The notes below the pieces were generated by a model. It did no database searches, had not been told where the DNA came from, and saw nothing but the letters and a program-made list of their open reading frames with translations. The position numbers and the translations under genes are program-made. Positions 1 to 5,394 of a stretch of DNA of 18,224 bases are shown piece after piece (positions within the stretch are counted from its first letter, which is position 1; the number at the start of each line of letters is the position of its first letter). The DNA comes from CAZPBO01 sp964584815 (lineage in GTDB: Bacteria > Planctomycetota > SKW154), in NCBI GenBank assembly GCA_964584815.1, contig CAZPBO010000048.1:1-18224 (forward strand), read 5' to 3'.

Positions 1-1005
1 TCGGGGTGAGCGGCAAAACGCGGACCAGGGGACCTGGCTACCCTTCTTTGCGGACTGCCGCTTAAAGATGACCCCGCGCTGCTTCTGGGGCTTGAGCAGC
101 CCGATGACGCGGGCGCATATCGTCTGCCCGACGGCACCATTCTGGTTCAGACAATAGATTTTTTCACGCCTGTTGCGGATGAGCCGCGGGTGTTCGGACG
201 CATCGCCGCCGCAAACTCGCTTTCCGACATCTACGCTATGAACGCCAAACCGCTCACCGCCCTCAACATCCTCTGCTGGCCCCAAAAGATAGAGGAGCAG
301 ACCGTCAGGGAGATTCTGGAGGGTGGGCTTGAGGTGCTGGATGAGGCGGGGTGTCTGCTTGTTGGCGGACACACCGTTGATGATGAGGAGTTGAAGTTTG
401 GTTTTGCGGTGACGGGGTTGGCGGATGAGGGGCGTCTGTGGCGTTCTAACGCCGCAAAGCCTGGTTGCGCTATTATTCTAACAAAGCCGATAGGGACAGG
501 TGTGATAGCGACGGCGGTGAAGGGTGGTCTTGCGGAGGCGGAGTGGATTGAGGCGGCGCAGCGGTCTATGGCAACCCTTAACAAGGCGGCACAGGAGGCG
601 GTTTCCCAAATCGCCGTTACCGCAACCGATATAACAGGTTTTGGACTTCTGGGGCATTTAAGCGTTGTTGCGGAAGCATCCGATGTGACGGTGGTTGTGT
701 ATGCAGAGAGTGTGCCGCTTCTGCCTGGTGCATCTGATGCGGTGAATATGGGGCTTGTGCCGGAAGGGCTTTATCGCAACCGCGCTTTTTATGCGCCGAA
801 AGTAGAGCGCCAAGACGCCGTTGAGGACTGGCTCTTTGACCTGCTGAACGATCCGCAGACATCAGGAGGGCTTGCGCTTTTTGTGGAGGATGAGCGCAAG
901 GAGGACGCGCTGGCGGCGCTCAAAAACGCCTCGGTTCCAGCCGCCGTCATCGGATGCACCACCGCAAAGGGCGCAAAACCTATCCGCCTTCAAAGTCGTC
1001 CGTAA
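1..1005 (+). CDS. selD: Selenide, water dikinase SelD, a selenoprotein (5' end outside window)
   Basis: SelD makes selenophosphate, the selenium donor for Sec-tRNA, from selenide and ATP. The frame is open from base 1 if the TGA at 7-9 is read as selenocysteine, giving S-G-U-A-A-K-R. This matches the family's nucleotide-binding active-site loop (G-C/U-G-C-K), with Sec in the catalytic position and the essential Lys three residues on; the second Cys of the usual motif is Ala here. Family motifs follow in order: DFFTPV (metal-binding Asp), FGRIAAANSLSDIYAM, VGGHTVDD, TDITGFGLLGHL and NDPQTSGG near the C terminus. About 334 residues are visible and only a few tens of N-terminal residues are missing. 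A call beginning at GTG 190 would lose the whole catalytic loop. The 3' end overlaps the convergent zinc-ribbon gene by 16 bp. A hairpin following the UGA supports recoding. Identity is certain and Sec nearly so. Confidence 0.95.
7..9 (+). other. UGA codon read as selenocysteine in the SelD active site
   Basis: The UGA sits at the catalytic Cys/Sec position of the SelD glycine-rich loop. Sec at this site is well established for many SelD proteins. Confidence 0.95.
10..61 (+). promoter_or_regulatory. Candidate bacterial SECIS element in selD
   Basis: This lies directly after the UGA at 7-9. The apical hairpin has arms 25-29 and 33-37 (CCAGG/CCTGG, five G-C/A-T pairs) with loop GGA at 30-32. 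The loop begins after 20 intervening nt. An outer stem, GCGGCA at 10-15 with TGCCGC at 56-61, can close the structure. Loop size, a G in the first loop positions and the distance all fit the general bacterial SECIS pattern recognised by SelB. The fold was done by eye and no energy was computed. Confidence 0.7.
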
Positions 1006-1286
1006 AAAGCCGATATGTCAAAGAAGAAGTCGCGCTCCAACCCACATCTTTGGCAGCGAACTCGTATCTGGTCATAAGGTTTGCCGTCGTGTTCAACGAG
1101 TGCCTGTTCAAGCACCTCCCAGCGCCCGCCGCAACCGCAACGCTCCGCCTCTATATGCATATATTCCATCTGCACACCTGTTATCTCATCTTCAGCCATT
1201 ATCACAATCGGATTATCCGCGCTCTCCCCAGACACAAAGCATCTCCCAAATCGCCTCGTCCCACCCGCTGCTTTATCAACCTGCAT
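990..1286 (-). CDS. Small zinc-ribbon protein of unknown function
   Basis: A 98-residue protein with a CxC pair (Cys50, Cys52 in RCGCGGRW) and a CxxC pair (Cys78, Cys81 in RCQRCG), a four-Cys zinc-ribbon arrangement. It ends in an aromatic FFFDISAFYG segment. I recall similar short proteins of the form CGG..W....Q.L...YD...V.C..CG...FDIS but cannot name the family. Start choice: an ATG at 1286-1284 overlaps the TGA stop of the CAP gene (TGATG), suggesting coupling. A GTG at 1331 is also open but would overlap the recoded UGA of that gene. A later ATG at 1199 (MAEDE) would still keep the whole Cys domain. No start has a strong Shine-Dalgarno. It is the third gene of the selenoprotein operon and its 3' end overlaps convergent selD by 16 bp. 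A role in metal or nucleic-acid binding is only a guess. Confidence 0.7.
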   Translation of the reverse strand: MQVDKAAGGTRRFGRCFVSGESADNPIVIMAEDEITGVQMEYMHIEAERCGCGGRWEVLEQALVEHDGKPYDQIRVRCQRCGLERDFFFDISAFYGRL

Positions 1287-1756
1287 CAGTTGCCCAGGTA
1301 CACGACCCAGAACTCGCCAGGATAGCCTCACGACGGGCAGTAATACTTTGCTACGCCAATCTTTGTGCAGTTTGAGTCATTTAAGACCCCTGCGTTGATG
1401 AACCACTGTGCCACATCGCTTGTGGGGGTTTTAGGGTCGTTGAAGTAGTGCCCGTTATCCACAAGGACGGTTCCCGAATAGCCATAATAGTTGGCGCGCT
1501 GTTGCGGACTGTTGCCGTGCGTTGTGCTCAAATTGCTGTTGTATGCGGTGGTGCCCGCATATGCCCAAGCGTGGGCGTGCTCATAGCAGGCTTTGTCCAA
1601 CGCCGAGTCACGCTGCAGCGTTCTGCCAGGATACTTATTCTCAAATTCCTGTTTGAGAAGTTTGAAGACAGCATCGGCTTCGCTCTTTTTCTTCGTGCCG
1701 CCTCCACAACCTGCCAACACCCCAACTCCAACCGTCCACAAAAGCATCCATCTCAT
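1286..1756 (-). CDS. CAP/SCP-domain lipoprotein with predicted selenocysteine (Cys-Pro-Ser-Sec)
   Basis: A lipoprotein of about 156 residues. The signal peptide ends in the lipobox LAGC (Cys17), then comes a Gly/Lys linker, then a CAP (SCP/PR-1-like) domain: ALDKACYEHAHAWAY, HGNSPQQRANYYGYSG, PTSDVAQWF and CTKIGVAKYYC. The UGA at 1330-1328 (residue 143) would end the protein before the final beta strand. Reading it as Sec gives CPSUGYPGEFWVVYLGN and then a real TGA at 1288-1286. This restores the aromatic last strand expected after the IGVA strand of CAP domains. Cys140-Pro-Ser-Sec143 forms a CxxU pair, and Cys130 is nearby. A candidate SECIS follows. The start is ATG 1756 with AGGAGGG at 1770-1764, 7 nt away, beginning just after the barrel gene's stop, so the two are cotranscribed. 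The usual Glu of the CAP GEN motif is Asp (VDN) and the second His is missing, so classical CAP residues are degenerate. Confidence 0.82.
1293..1311 (-). promoter_or_regulatory. Candidate bacterial SECIS hairpin of the CAP lipoprotein gene
   Basis: On the minus strand the 5' arm is 1311-1305 (TCTGGGT), the loop 1304-1300 (CGTGT) and the 3' arm 1299-1293 (ACCTGGG). The seven pairs include three G-U wobbles. The loop begins after 23 nt following the UGA at 1330-1328 and has G in its second position, fitting the bacterial SECIS pattern. It is weaker than the hairpins of selD and the barrel gene. Confidence 0.5.
1328..1330 (-). other. UGA codon read as selenocysteine (Sec143 of CAP lipoprotein)
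   Basis: An in-frame UGA inside the CAP domain. The 13 codons after it complete the domain's last strand. Confidence 0.8.
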
Positions 1757-1771
1757 AAAACAGCCCTCCTA

Positions 1772-2743
1772 TTAAAAAGAAACCATAAATCCAACTCCTA
1801 CCTGCCATCTTAAAGCGTTTTCGCTTTCTGCTGATGTGCTTGAGAGAAGATACCGTGCGTAAAAGGTCAGGTTGACAGAGGAGGTCAGGCGATAGGACGC
1901 TTCTGCTTCAAGATATATGAACTCTCCGCGTGTGTCGGGAACTATCACACCATCTTGACGGTCGTGCTGCAGAACGCTCAACACGAGTGGTCCGCCGCCG
2001 ATGTGGAATGTGCGCGTTGTGAAGCCGTAGGAGAGTTTTGCTGTGAGGTAATCACCCCGCTCATAGCCTGCCTTGTTCTTTGAGTTGAACTGATATTGGA
2101 GCAGCAAAGAAAAGGTATGTGCAAATTCTGGGCGCCAGCGCAACTCAACCCCCAGATACGGGTTGGTGGTGCCAACACCCAACTGGTAGCGCACAGGCAC
2201 AAGGTCGCCGTTCTCATCGCGCTCATCGCATTTGCCGCTGCCAATACGCAGCCCCGCAATCGTGCCGAGTTGAATCCGCCGCAGATACAGGCGCCCCACC
2301 TGCACCGTCTTCAGCGTCTGCCGCCACCTCCCCTCAAGCAGAATATCAGACAGACCGTATAGTTTCACCCGCACCGTGTCGGAGGTGATGTATTTGCCTT
2401 CGTTGTAACGGTATGGAAGCGTTAACCGTGCCGATATGGTGCGGGTAAAAGCGTAACGGAGCGAAACGGTGGCTGTTGTGAAAGAGTCGGGCAAGTCCTG
2501 TGCATAAAGGATGAAAAAAGAGAGGGTCAGTCCCATCATCCCTTTGCCGCGAACTACCACCGTCTTCTTCTGCTCTGTTTTCTTATGCGCCTCCTGCTTT
2601 TCAGGCGCGACCAACTGCTCAAAGGGGTTCTCATCTGACGGTCCCGTCCCGGGACCACTTGTGCCACCACCTCACGGTAGTCACTGTGCAAGAATCCAGC
2701 CTACAACTAATACACCGACCACACAGATGCCAACACGCAGCAC
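1772..2743 (-). CDS. Outer-membrane beta-barrel protein with predicted Sec-Leu-Pro-Sec motif after the signal peptide
   Basis: Read from GTG 2743 with two UGA codons as Sec, this is a 323-residue protein. Residues 1-20 form a signal peptide (MLRVGICVVGVLVVGWILAQ). Sec21-Leu-Pro-Sec24 follows, then a Gly/Ser/Pro linker (25-36), a Lys/Glu-rich segment (about 50-65), and from about residue 68 alternating amphipathic strands ending in ...VGVGFMVSF with a C-terminal Phe, as in outer-membrane barrels. The stretch GLSDILLEG...RYQLGVGTTNPYLGVEL resembles the phenol-degradation MetA-type barrel family (moderate confidence). AGGAGG at 2756-2751 lies 7 nt before GTG, the same spacing as in the next gene, and a promoter lies upstream. 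Conventional calling would start downstream (TTG 2614, GTG 2560 or ATG 2539), losing the signal peptide and good ribosome site. The alternative is a pseudogene with two nonsense codons, which I think less likely because the frame, SD, promoter and SECIS-like hairpin are all intact. Confidence 0.75.
2640..2656 (-). promoter_or_regulatory. Candidate bacterial SECIS hairpin of the UxxU barrel gene
   Basis: A perfect 7-bp hairpin: on the minus strand GGTCCCG (2656-2650), loop GGA (2649-2647), CGGGACC (2646-2640). It starts exactly 15 nt after the second UGA, the same distance as the hairpin in selD, and has the same GGA loop. The loop begins 22 nt after the second UGA and 31 nt after the first, so one element could serve both codons within the 16-37 nt spacing I recall for bacterial SECIS. 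No U-run follows, so a terminator is unlikely. Confidence 0.65.
2672..2674 (-). other. UGA codon read as selenocysteine (Sec24 of barrel protein)
   Basis: Second in-frame UGA, three codons after the first, followed by Gly-Gly-Gly-Thr-Ser and, 15 nt on, the perfect hairpin. Confidence 0.68.
2681..2683 (-). other. UGA codon read as selenocysteine (Sec21 of barrel protein)
   Basis: In frame between the CAG codon ending the signal peptide and Leu-Pro. It forms the first half of the U-L-P-U motif. Confidence 0.68.
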
Positions 2744-2771
2744 GACTATTCCTCCTGTCTCACCTGACCTG

Positions 2772-2802
2772 ATTCTAACATAAGACCGTATGGAATTGTC
2801 AA
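2772..2802 (-). promoter_or_regulatory. Probable promoter of the selenoprotein operon
   Basis: On the minus strand a perfect TTGACA (-35, 2802-2797) is followed after 19 nt by TAGAAT (2777-2772), preceded by TG at the extended -10 position (TGTTAGAAT). It lies about 30 nt upstream of the GTG at 2743. The spacer is longer than the ideal 17 nt, partly offset by the extended -10. This supports a gene start at 2743 rather than at the later starts. Confidence 0.55.
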
Positions 2803-2810
2803 AACAATTC
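2793..2810. repeat. Perfect inverted repeat overlapping the -35 box, after the tgt stop
   Basis: GAATTGT (2793-2799), CAAA spacer, ACAATTC (2804-2810). The dyad begins at the tgt stop codon and contains the TTGACA of the selenoprotein operon promoter. It could be an operator for a dimeric regulator or a weak A/T-rich end of the tgt transcript; no U-run follows. Confidence 0.5.
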
Positions 2811-3909
2811 AGGACGCGTTGAGCCACAGTTGTTGGGGAGTTGTGATTTTATGAAGCGATTTTTGCTTTATTGCAGCTCTTATGCGTTCCATAAAGCGGG
2901 TGACATAGCGGATGTTGTGTATTGCTGCGAGGATAGGACCGAGCATTTCGCGTGATGAGAAGAGATGTCGCAGATAGGCGCGGGAGAAGTTTTTGCAGGT
3001 ATAGCAGTCGCAGGATGGGTCAGGAGGTGAGGGGTCGTCTTTGTATGCGGCGGCGAGGATTCTCATCCGCCCAGATGGGGTCAGCAGTTGCCCGTTGCGT
3101 GCGTTGCGGGTGGGCAGAACGCAATCAAATATGTCAACACCTGCCTTAACCGCCGCCAGTATATCCGCCTCATCCCCAACGCCCATCAGATAGCGTGGTT
3201 TGCCTTGCGGCAGATGTAAGGCATCAAAAGCACAAATAGCATATGTCTTCTCTTTGGGTTCACCAACAGATAGACCGCCGATGGCATATCCTGCGAAATT
3301 GAGTTCGCAGAGCGCGTCCGCACAGCGCCGTCTTAAGTCCTCAAAGACAGAACCTTGCGTTATGCCAAAAAGAGGTTGGGAAGTTTTATGCGCATCAACA
3401 CAGACTTTTGCCCATTTTATGGTGCGCTCAACCGCTTTCTCTGCGGCATCATGACTTACAGGATATGGCGGGCACTCATCAAACGCCATAATTATGTCGG
3501 CACCGAGCCTCTCCTGTATCTCCACCGACTTTTGCGGTCCCAGAAAGACCTCCCTTCCGTCGTAGGGGCTTCTGAACAGCACCCCTTCGTCTGTGACTTG
3601 CACCAAATCGCCCAATGAGAAGACCTGAAATCCGCCTGAATCTGAGATGATAAGACGCTCCCAGCCCATGAATTTGTGGACACCGCCGAGTTGTGATATC
3701 AGTTCCTCCCCGGGACGAAGATGGAGATGGAAGGCGTTGACGAGCAGTCCCTGAGCGCGGCAATCTTTGAGTTGTTGTGGGGTAAGGGGTTTTGCTGCGG
3801 CTGCTGTGGCGACGGGAAAAAGGGCAGGGGTTTTGACGAAGCGATTGCCGACAGAGAGGGTGGCGCACCTTGCGCGTCCGCACTGGGCATCAATCTTAAA
3901 GTCCAGCAA
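2809..3909 (-). CDS. tgt: tRNA-guanine transglycosylase (queuine tRNA-ribosyltransferase)
   Basis: Exchanges guanine-34 for the queuosine precursor preQ1 in tRNAs with GUN anticodons, in the cytoplasm. The 366 residues are close to the usual 370-380. Asp90 lies in SDSGGFQVFSL (base recognition), GGLSVGEPKE is at about 211-220, and Asp262 in FDCVLPTRNARNG is the expected nucleophile. The zinc site is Cys300, Cys302, Cys305 and His331. The start is TTG 3909, with AAGGA about 8 nt upstream. The gene overlaps the DUF488 gene by 14 bp, so it is probably translated from the rpmH-led transcript. The natural TGA stop at 2811-2809 is followed by nothing that extends the family, so this UGA is an ordinary terminator. 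Confidence 0.97.
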   Translation of the reverse strand: MLDFKIDAQCGRARCATLSVGNRFVKTPALFPVATAAAAKPLTPQQLKDCRAQGLLVNAFHLHLRPGEELISQLGGVHKFMGWERLIISDSGGFQVFSLGDLVQVTDEGVLFRSPYDGREVFLGPQKSVEIQERLGADIIMAFDECPPYPVSHDAAEKAVERTIKWAKVCVDAHKTSQPLFGITQGSVFEDLRRRCADALCELNFAGYAIGGLSVGEPKEKTYAICAFDALHLPQGKPRYLMGVGDEADILAAVKAGVDIFDCVLPTRNARNGQLLTPSGRMRILAAAYKDDPSPPDPSCDCYTCKNFSRAYLRHLFSSREMLGPILAAIHNIRYVTRFMERIRAAIKQKSLHKITTPQQLWLNAS

Positions 3910-4366
3910 GGTTTTGTTCCTTAAAGAGTTTGGTTTGGTGTGGCAATATGCGATGGGGTGCGGTTATGTGCAGGACACAGTAGCCGCAGGAGGTGAGGGC
4001 ATCGGCGATGAAGCGGCGGTGGCAGCGTTCCCAGCGTGCTTCGGCGCAGAAGAAGCAGGTGGGGGCTCGGTTGGCGAGGAACACAAGCGCTTTTAAGCCG
4101 CGCTGAAACATCGCGCTCCTTGTGAAGTTCTCATAACCTTCGCGCCGATAGCCGCCCAACGCCCTCCCCAAGTGCAGATACACAATACCTGCCTCTTTGA
4201 GGGTTTGCTGAAGCGGCTCTTTGCAGAAATGGGGAAAGCGGCTGGAGTGTGGGAAGCGGCGCACATCCACAGCGTAGTGGATAGAGAAGGATAGAAGCGT
4301 CCCAACGAATTGAGAAAGGGTGTGGTTGGAAGTGGCGAAAGTATAAATCAACTTGCGAGTTTCCAT
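3896..4366 (-). CDS. DUF488 family protein
   Basis: A 156-residue protein with the DUF488 signature: an N-terminal strand followed by SNHTLSQF, the DVRRFP motif (34-39), HLGRALGGYR and the Cys-rich CAEARWERCHR motif (107-117) followed by FIADAL. The family's function is not established, though the CAE...RCHR motif suggests a metal or thiol site. Start ATG 4366 lies within the end of rpmH (19 bp overlap), with AAAGGG 4 nt upstream. The gene occupies the place after rpmH where many bacteria carry rnpA. Its end overlaps tgt, giving a tight three-gene run. Confidence 0.88.
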   Translation of the reverse strand: METRKLIYTFATSNHTLSQFVGTLLSFSIHYAVDVRRFPHSSRFPHFCKEPLQQTLKEAGIVYLHLGRALGGYRREGYENFTRSAMFQRGLKALVFLANRAPTCFFCAEARWERCHRRFIADALTSCGYCVLHITAPHRILPHQTKLFKEQNLAGL

Positions 4367-4479
4367 CTGCCCTTTCTTCGTTGGCGTCTGATGATTTTGC
4401 GTCCTGTGCGCGTTTTCATCCGCGCCAGAAACCCTTTTATTCTCTGTTTAACCCGACTGTTGCGTATACGCACTTTCAT
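4348..4479 (-). CDS. rpmH: 50S ribosomal protein L34
   Basis: A 43-residue, highly basic protein. The segment GFLARMKTRTGRKIIRRQRR is a clear L34 core (family: GFRARM.T..GR..L.RRR.KGR). The usual first residues MKRTYQPS are replaced by MKVRIRNSRV, a divergent N terminus. Start ATG 4479, with AAGGAGAG about 9-11 nt upstream. L34 is a structural protein of the large ribosomal subunit. The gene leads the DUF488-tgt run and overlaps DUF488 by 19 bp. The familiar partners rnpA, yidD and yidC are not next to it. Confidence 0.93.
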   Translation of the reverse strand: MKVRIRNSRVKQRIKGFLARMKTRTGRKIIRRQRRKGRWKLAS

Positions 4480-4480
4480 C

Positions 4481-4509
4481 GTTACAATCTCTCCTTGAGG
4501 GAGTATAAG
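4481..4509. promoter_or_regulatory. Divergent promoter region between rpmH and the DUF502 gene
   Basis: The 75-bp gap (4480-4554) must hold promoters for both directions. Toward rpmH, TATACT (4507-4502, minus) is a good -10 with no clear -35. Toward DUF502, GTTACA (4481-4486), 17 nt, then TATAAG (4504-4509) is a reasonable sigma-70 match. The two -10 boxes overlap, so the transcripts may compete. Assigned by eye only. Confidence 0.4.
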
Positions 4510-4554
4510 ATTTTGGGGAAAGTTTGGCAGGCGTCAAGGTTTTTTTGAGGTTAG

Positions 4555-5394
4555 ATGGTGGCAGAGGGATTTTTTAAGCGGATGTCAAGGCGGTTGAGGG
4601 TGATATTTTTTAAGGGTCTGGCGGCGCTGCTGCCAACTGCCCTCACAATCTATATCATCGTGTTCCTGTTTGGTTTTGTTAAGAACAATATCTCCAGACC
4701 GATAAACACATTTATAGGATACAACCTTGCGCGGTGGTCTGAAGATGTGCGGGGCTATATGGTGCGCCATTACAATGTGGATGAGACGGTGTTTGCGGTT
4801 GATGAGAACGGGAATTTTGTTGACCCTGAGGCGGTGGAGGAGGAGTTGGCGGCGAAGTTGCCGTGGTGGCCGGCGTTTGTGCTGGTGGTGTTTGTGATAT
4901 TCGTTGTGGGTGCGCTGCTTGCGTCGTTTATGGGGCGACGCATTTGGCGGGCAGGAGAGAGGCTTCTTTCCCGCACTCCCGTTATAAATCTGATATATCC
5001 CCATGTGAAGCAGGTGACCTCTTTTCTGTTCGGGGAGGATAAGCCGCAGAAGAAGTATAGCCGCGTGGTGGCGGTGCAGTTTCCGTTTCCGGGAAGTTGG
5101 TCTGTAGGGCTTGTGACAGGGGAAGGATTGCAACCAGTGAAGGTGAAGGAGGGGAGTCGTCTTGTGACGGTGTTTGTGCCGTGCAGTCCGGCGCCGATGT
5201 CGGGCTTCACCGTGATAGTGAGGGAAGATGAGACAATTCCACTGAATATGAGTGTTGACGAGGCGATGCGGTTTATCATATCCTGTGGGGTCATAACTCC
5301 GGAGGCGTTGCTGACCGATGAGGGGCGCGCTTCTCTGAACGCGCAGGACACAAGGGCGCTTGGAGGAGGTAAAGATGGACTTTCGCCTGAGTGA
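4555..5394 (+). CDS. DUF502 family inner-membrane protein
   Basis: A 279-residue protein with two hydrophobic membrane segments (about 16-42, FFKGLAALLPTALTIYIIV..., and about 104-126, WWPAFVLVVFVIFVVGALL...). After these come the DUF502 hallmarks SRTPVINLIYPHVKQVTSFL, RVVAVQFPFPGSWSVGLVTGE and VFVPCSPAPMSGF. The family is widespread in bacteria and chloroplasts; its biochemical role is not settled. An acidic loop between the membrane segments (DENGNFVDPEAVEEEL) is longer than I expect. Start ATG 4555, preceded by GAGG. It overlaps the acyl-CoA dehydrogenase start by 20 bp, so it is the first gene of a four-gene plus-strand run. Confidence 0.9.
   Translation: MVAEGFFKRMSRRLRVIFFKGLAALLPTALTIYIIVFLFGFVKNNISRPINTFIGYNLARWSEDVRGYMVRHYNVDETVFAVDENGNFVDPEAVEEELAAKLPWWPAFVLVVFVIFVVGALLASFMGRRIWRAGERLLSRTPVINLIYPHVKQVTSFLFGEDKPQKKYSRVVAVQFPFPGSWSVGLVTGEGLQPVKVKEGSRLVTVFVPCSPAPMSGFTVIVREDETIPLNMSVDEAMRFIISCGVITPEALLTDEGRASLNAQDTRALGGGKDGLSPE

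Noticed and set aside
1286..1288. The second UGA of the CAP gene as another Sec codon
   Set aside because: The CAP domain is complete at FWVVYLGN, and the following ATG overlaps this UGA as a start for the next gene. The downstream frame shows no family resemblance.
990..1331. GTG 1331 as start of the zinc-ribbon gene
   Set aside because: It would overlap the Sec codon and last strand of the CAP gene, has no ribosome site, and adds residues that are just the CAP 3' end in another frame.
2640..2656. GC-rich perfect hairpin as a rho-independent terminator
   Set aside because: No U-run follows on the minus strand, and it lies inside the continuous reading frame downstream of a promoter.
1772..2743. 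Barrel gene as a pseudogene with two nonsense mutations
   Set aside because: The frame, promoter, ribosome site, signal peptide and hairpin are all intact, both stops are UGA with no UAA or UAG, and Sec decoding is independently shown by selD. It remains the main alternative.
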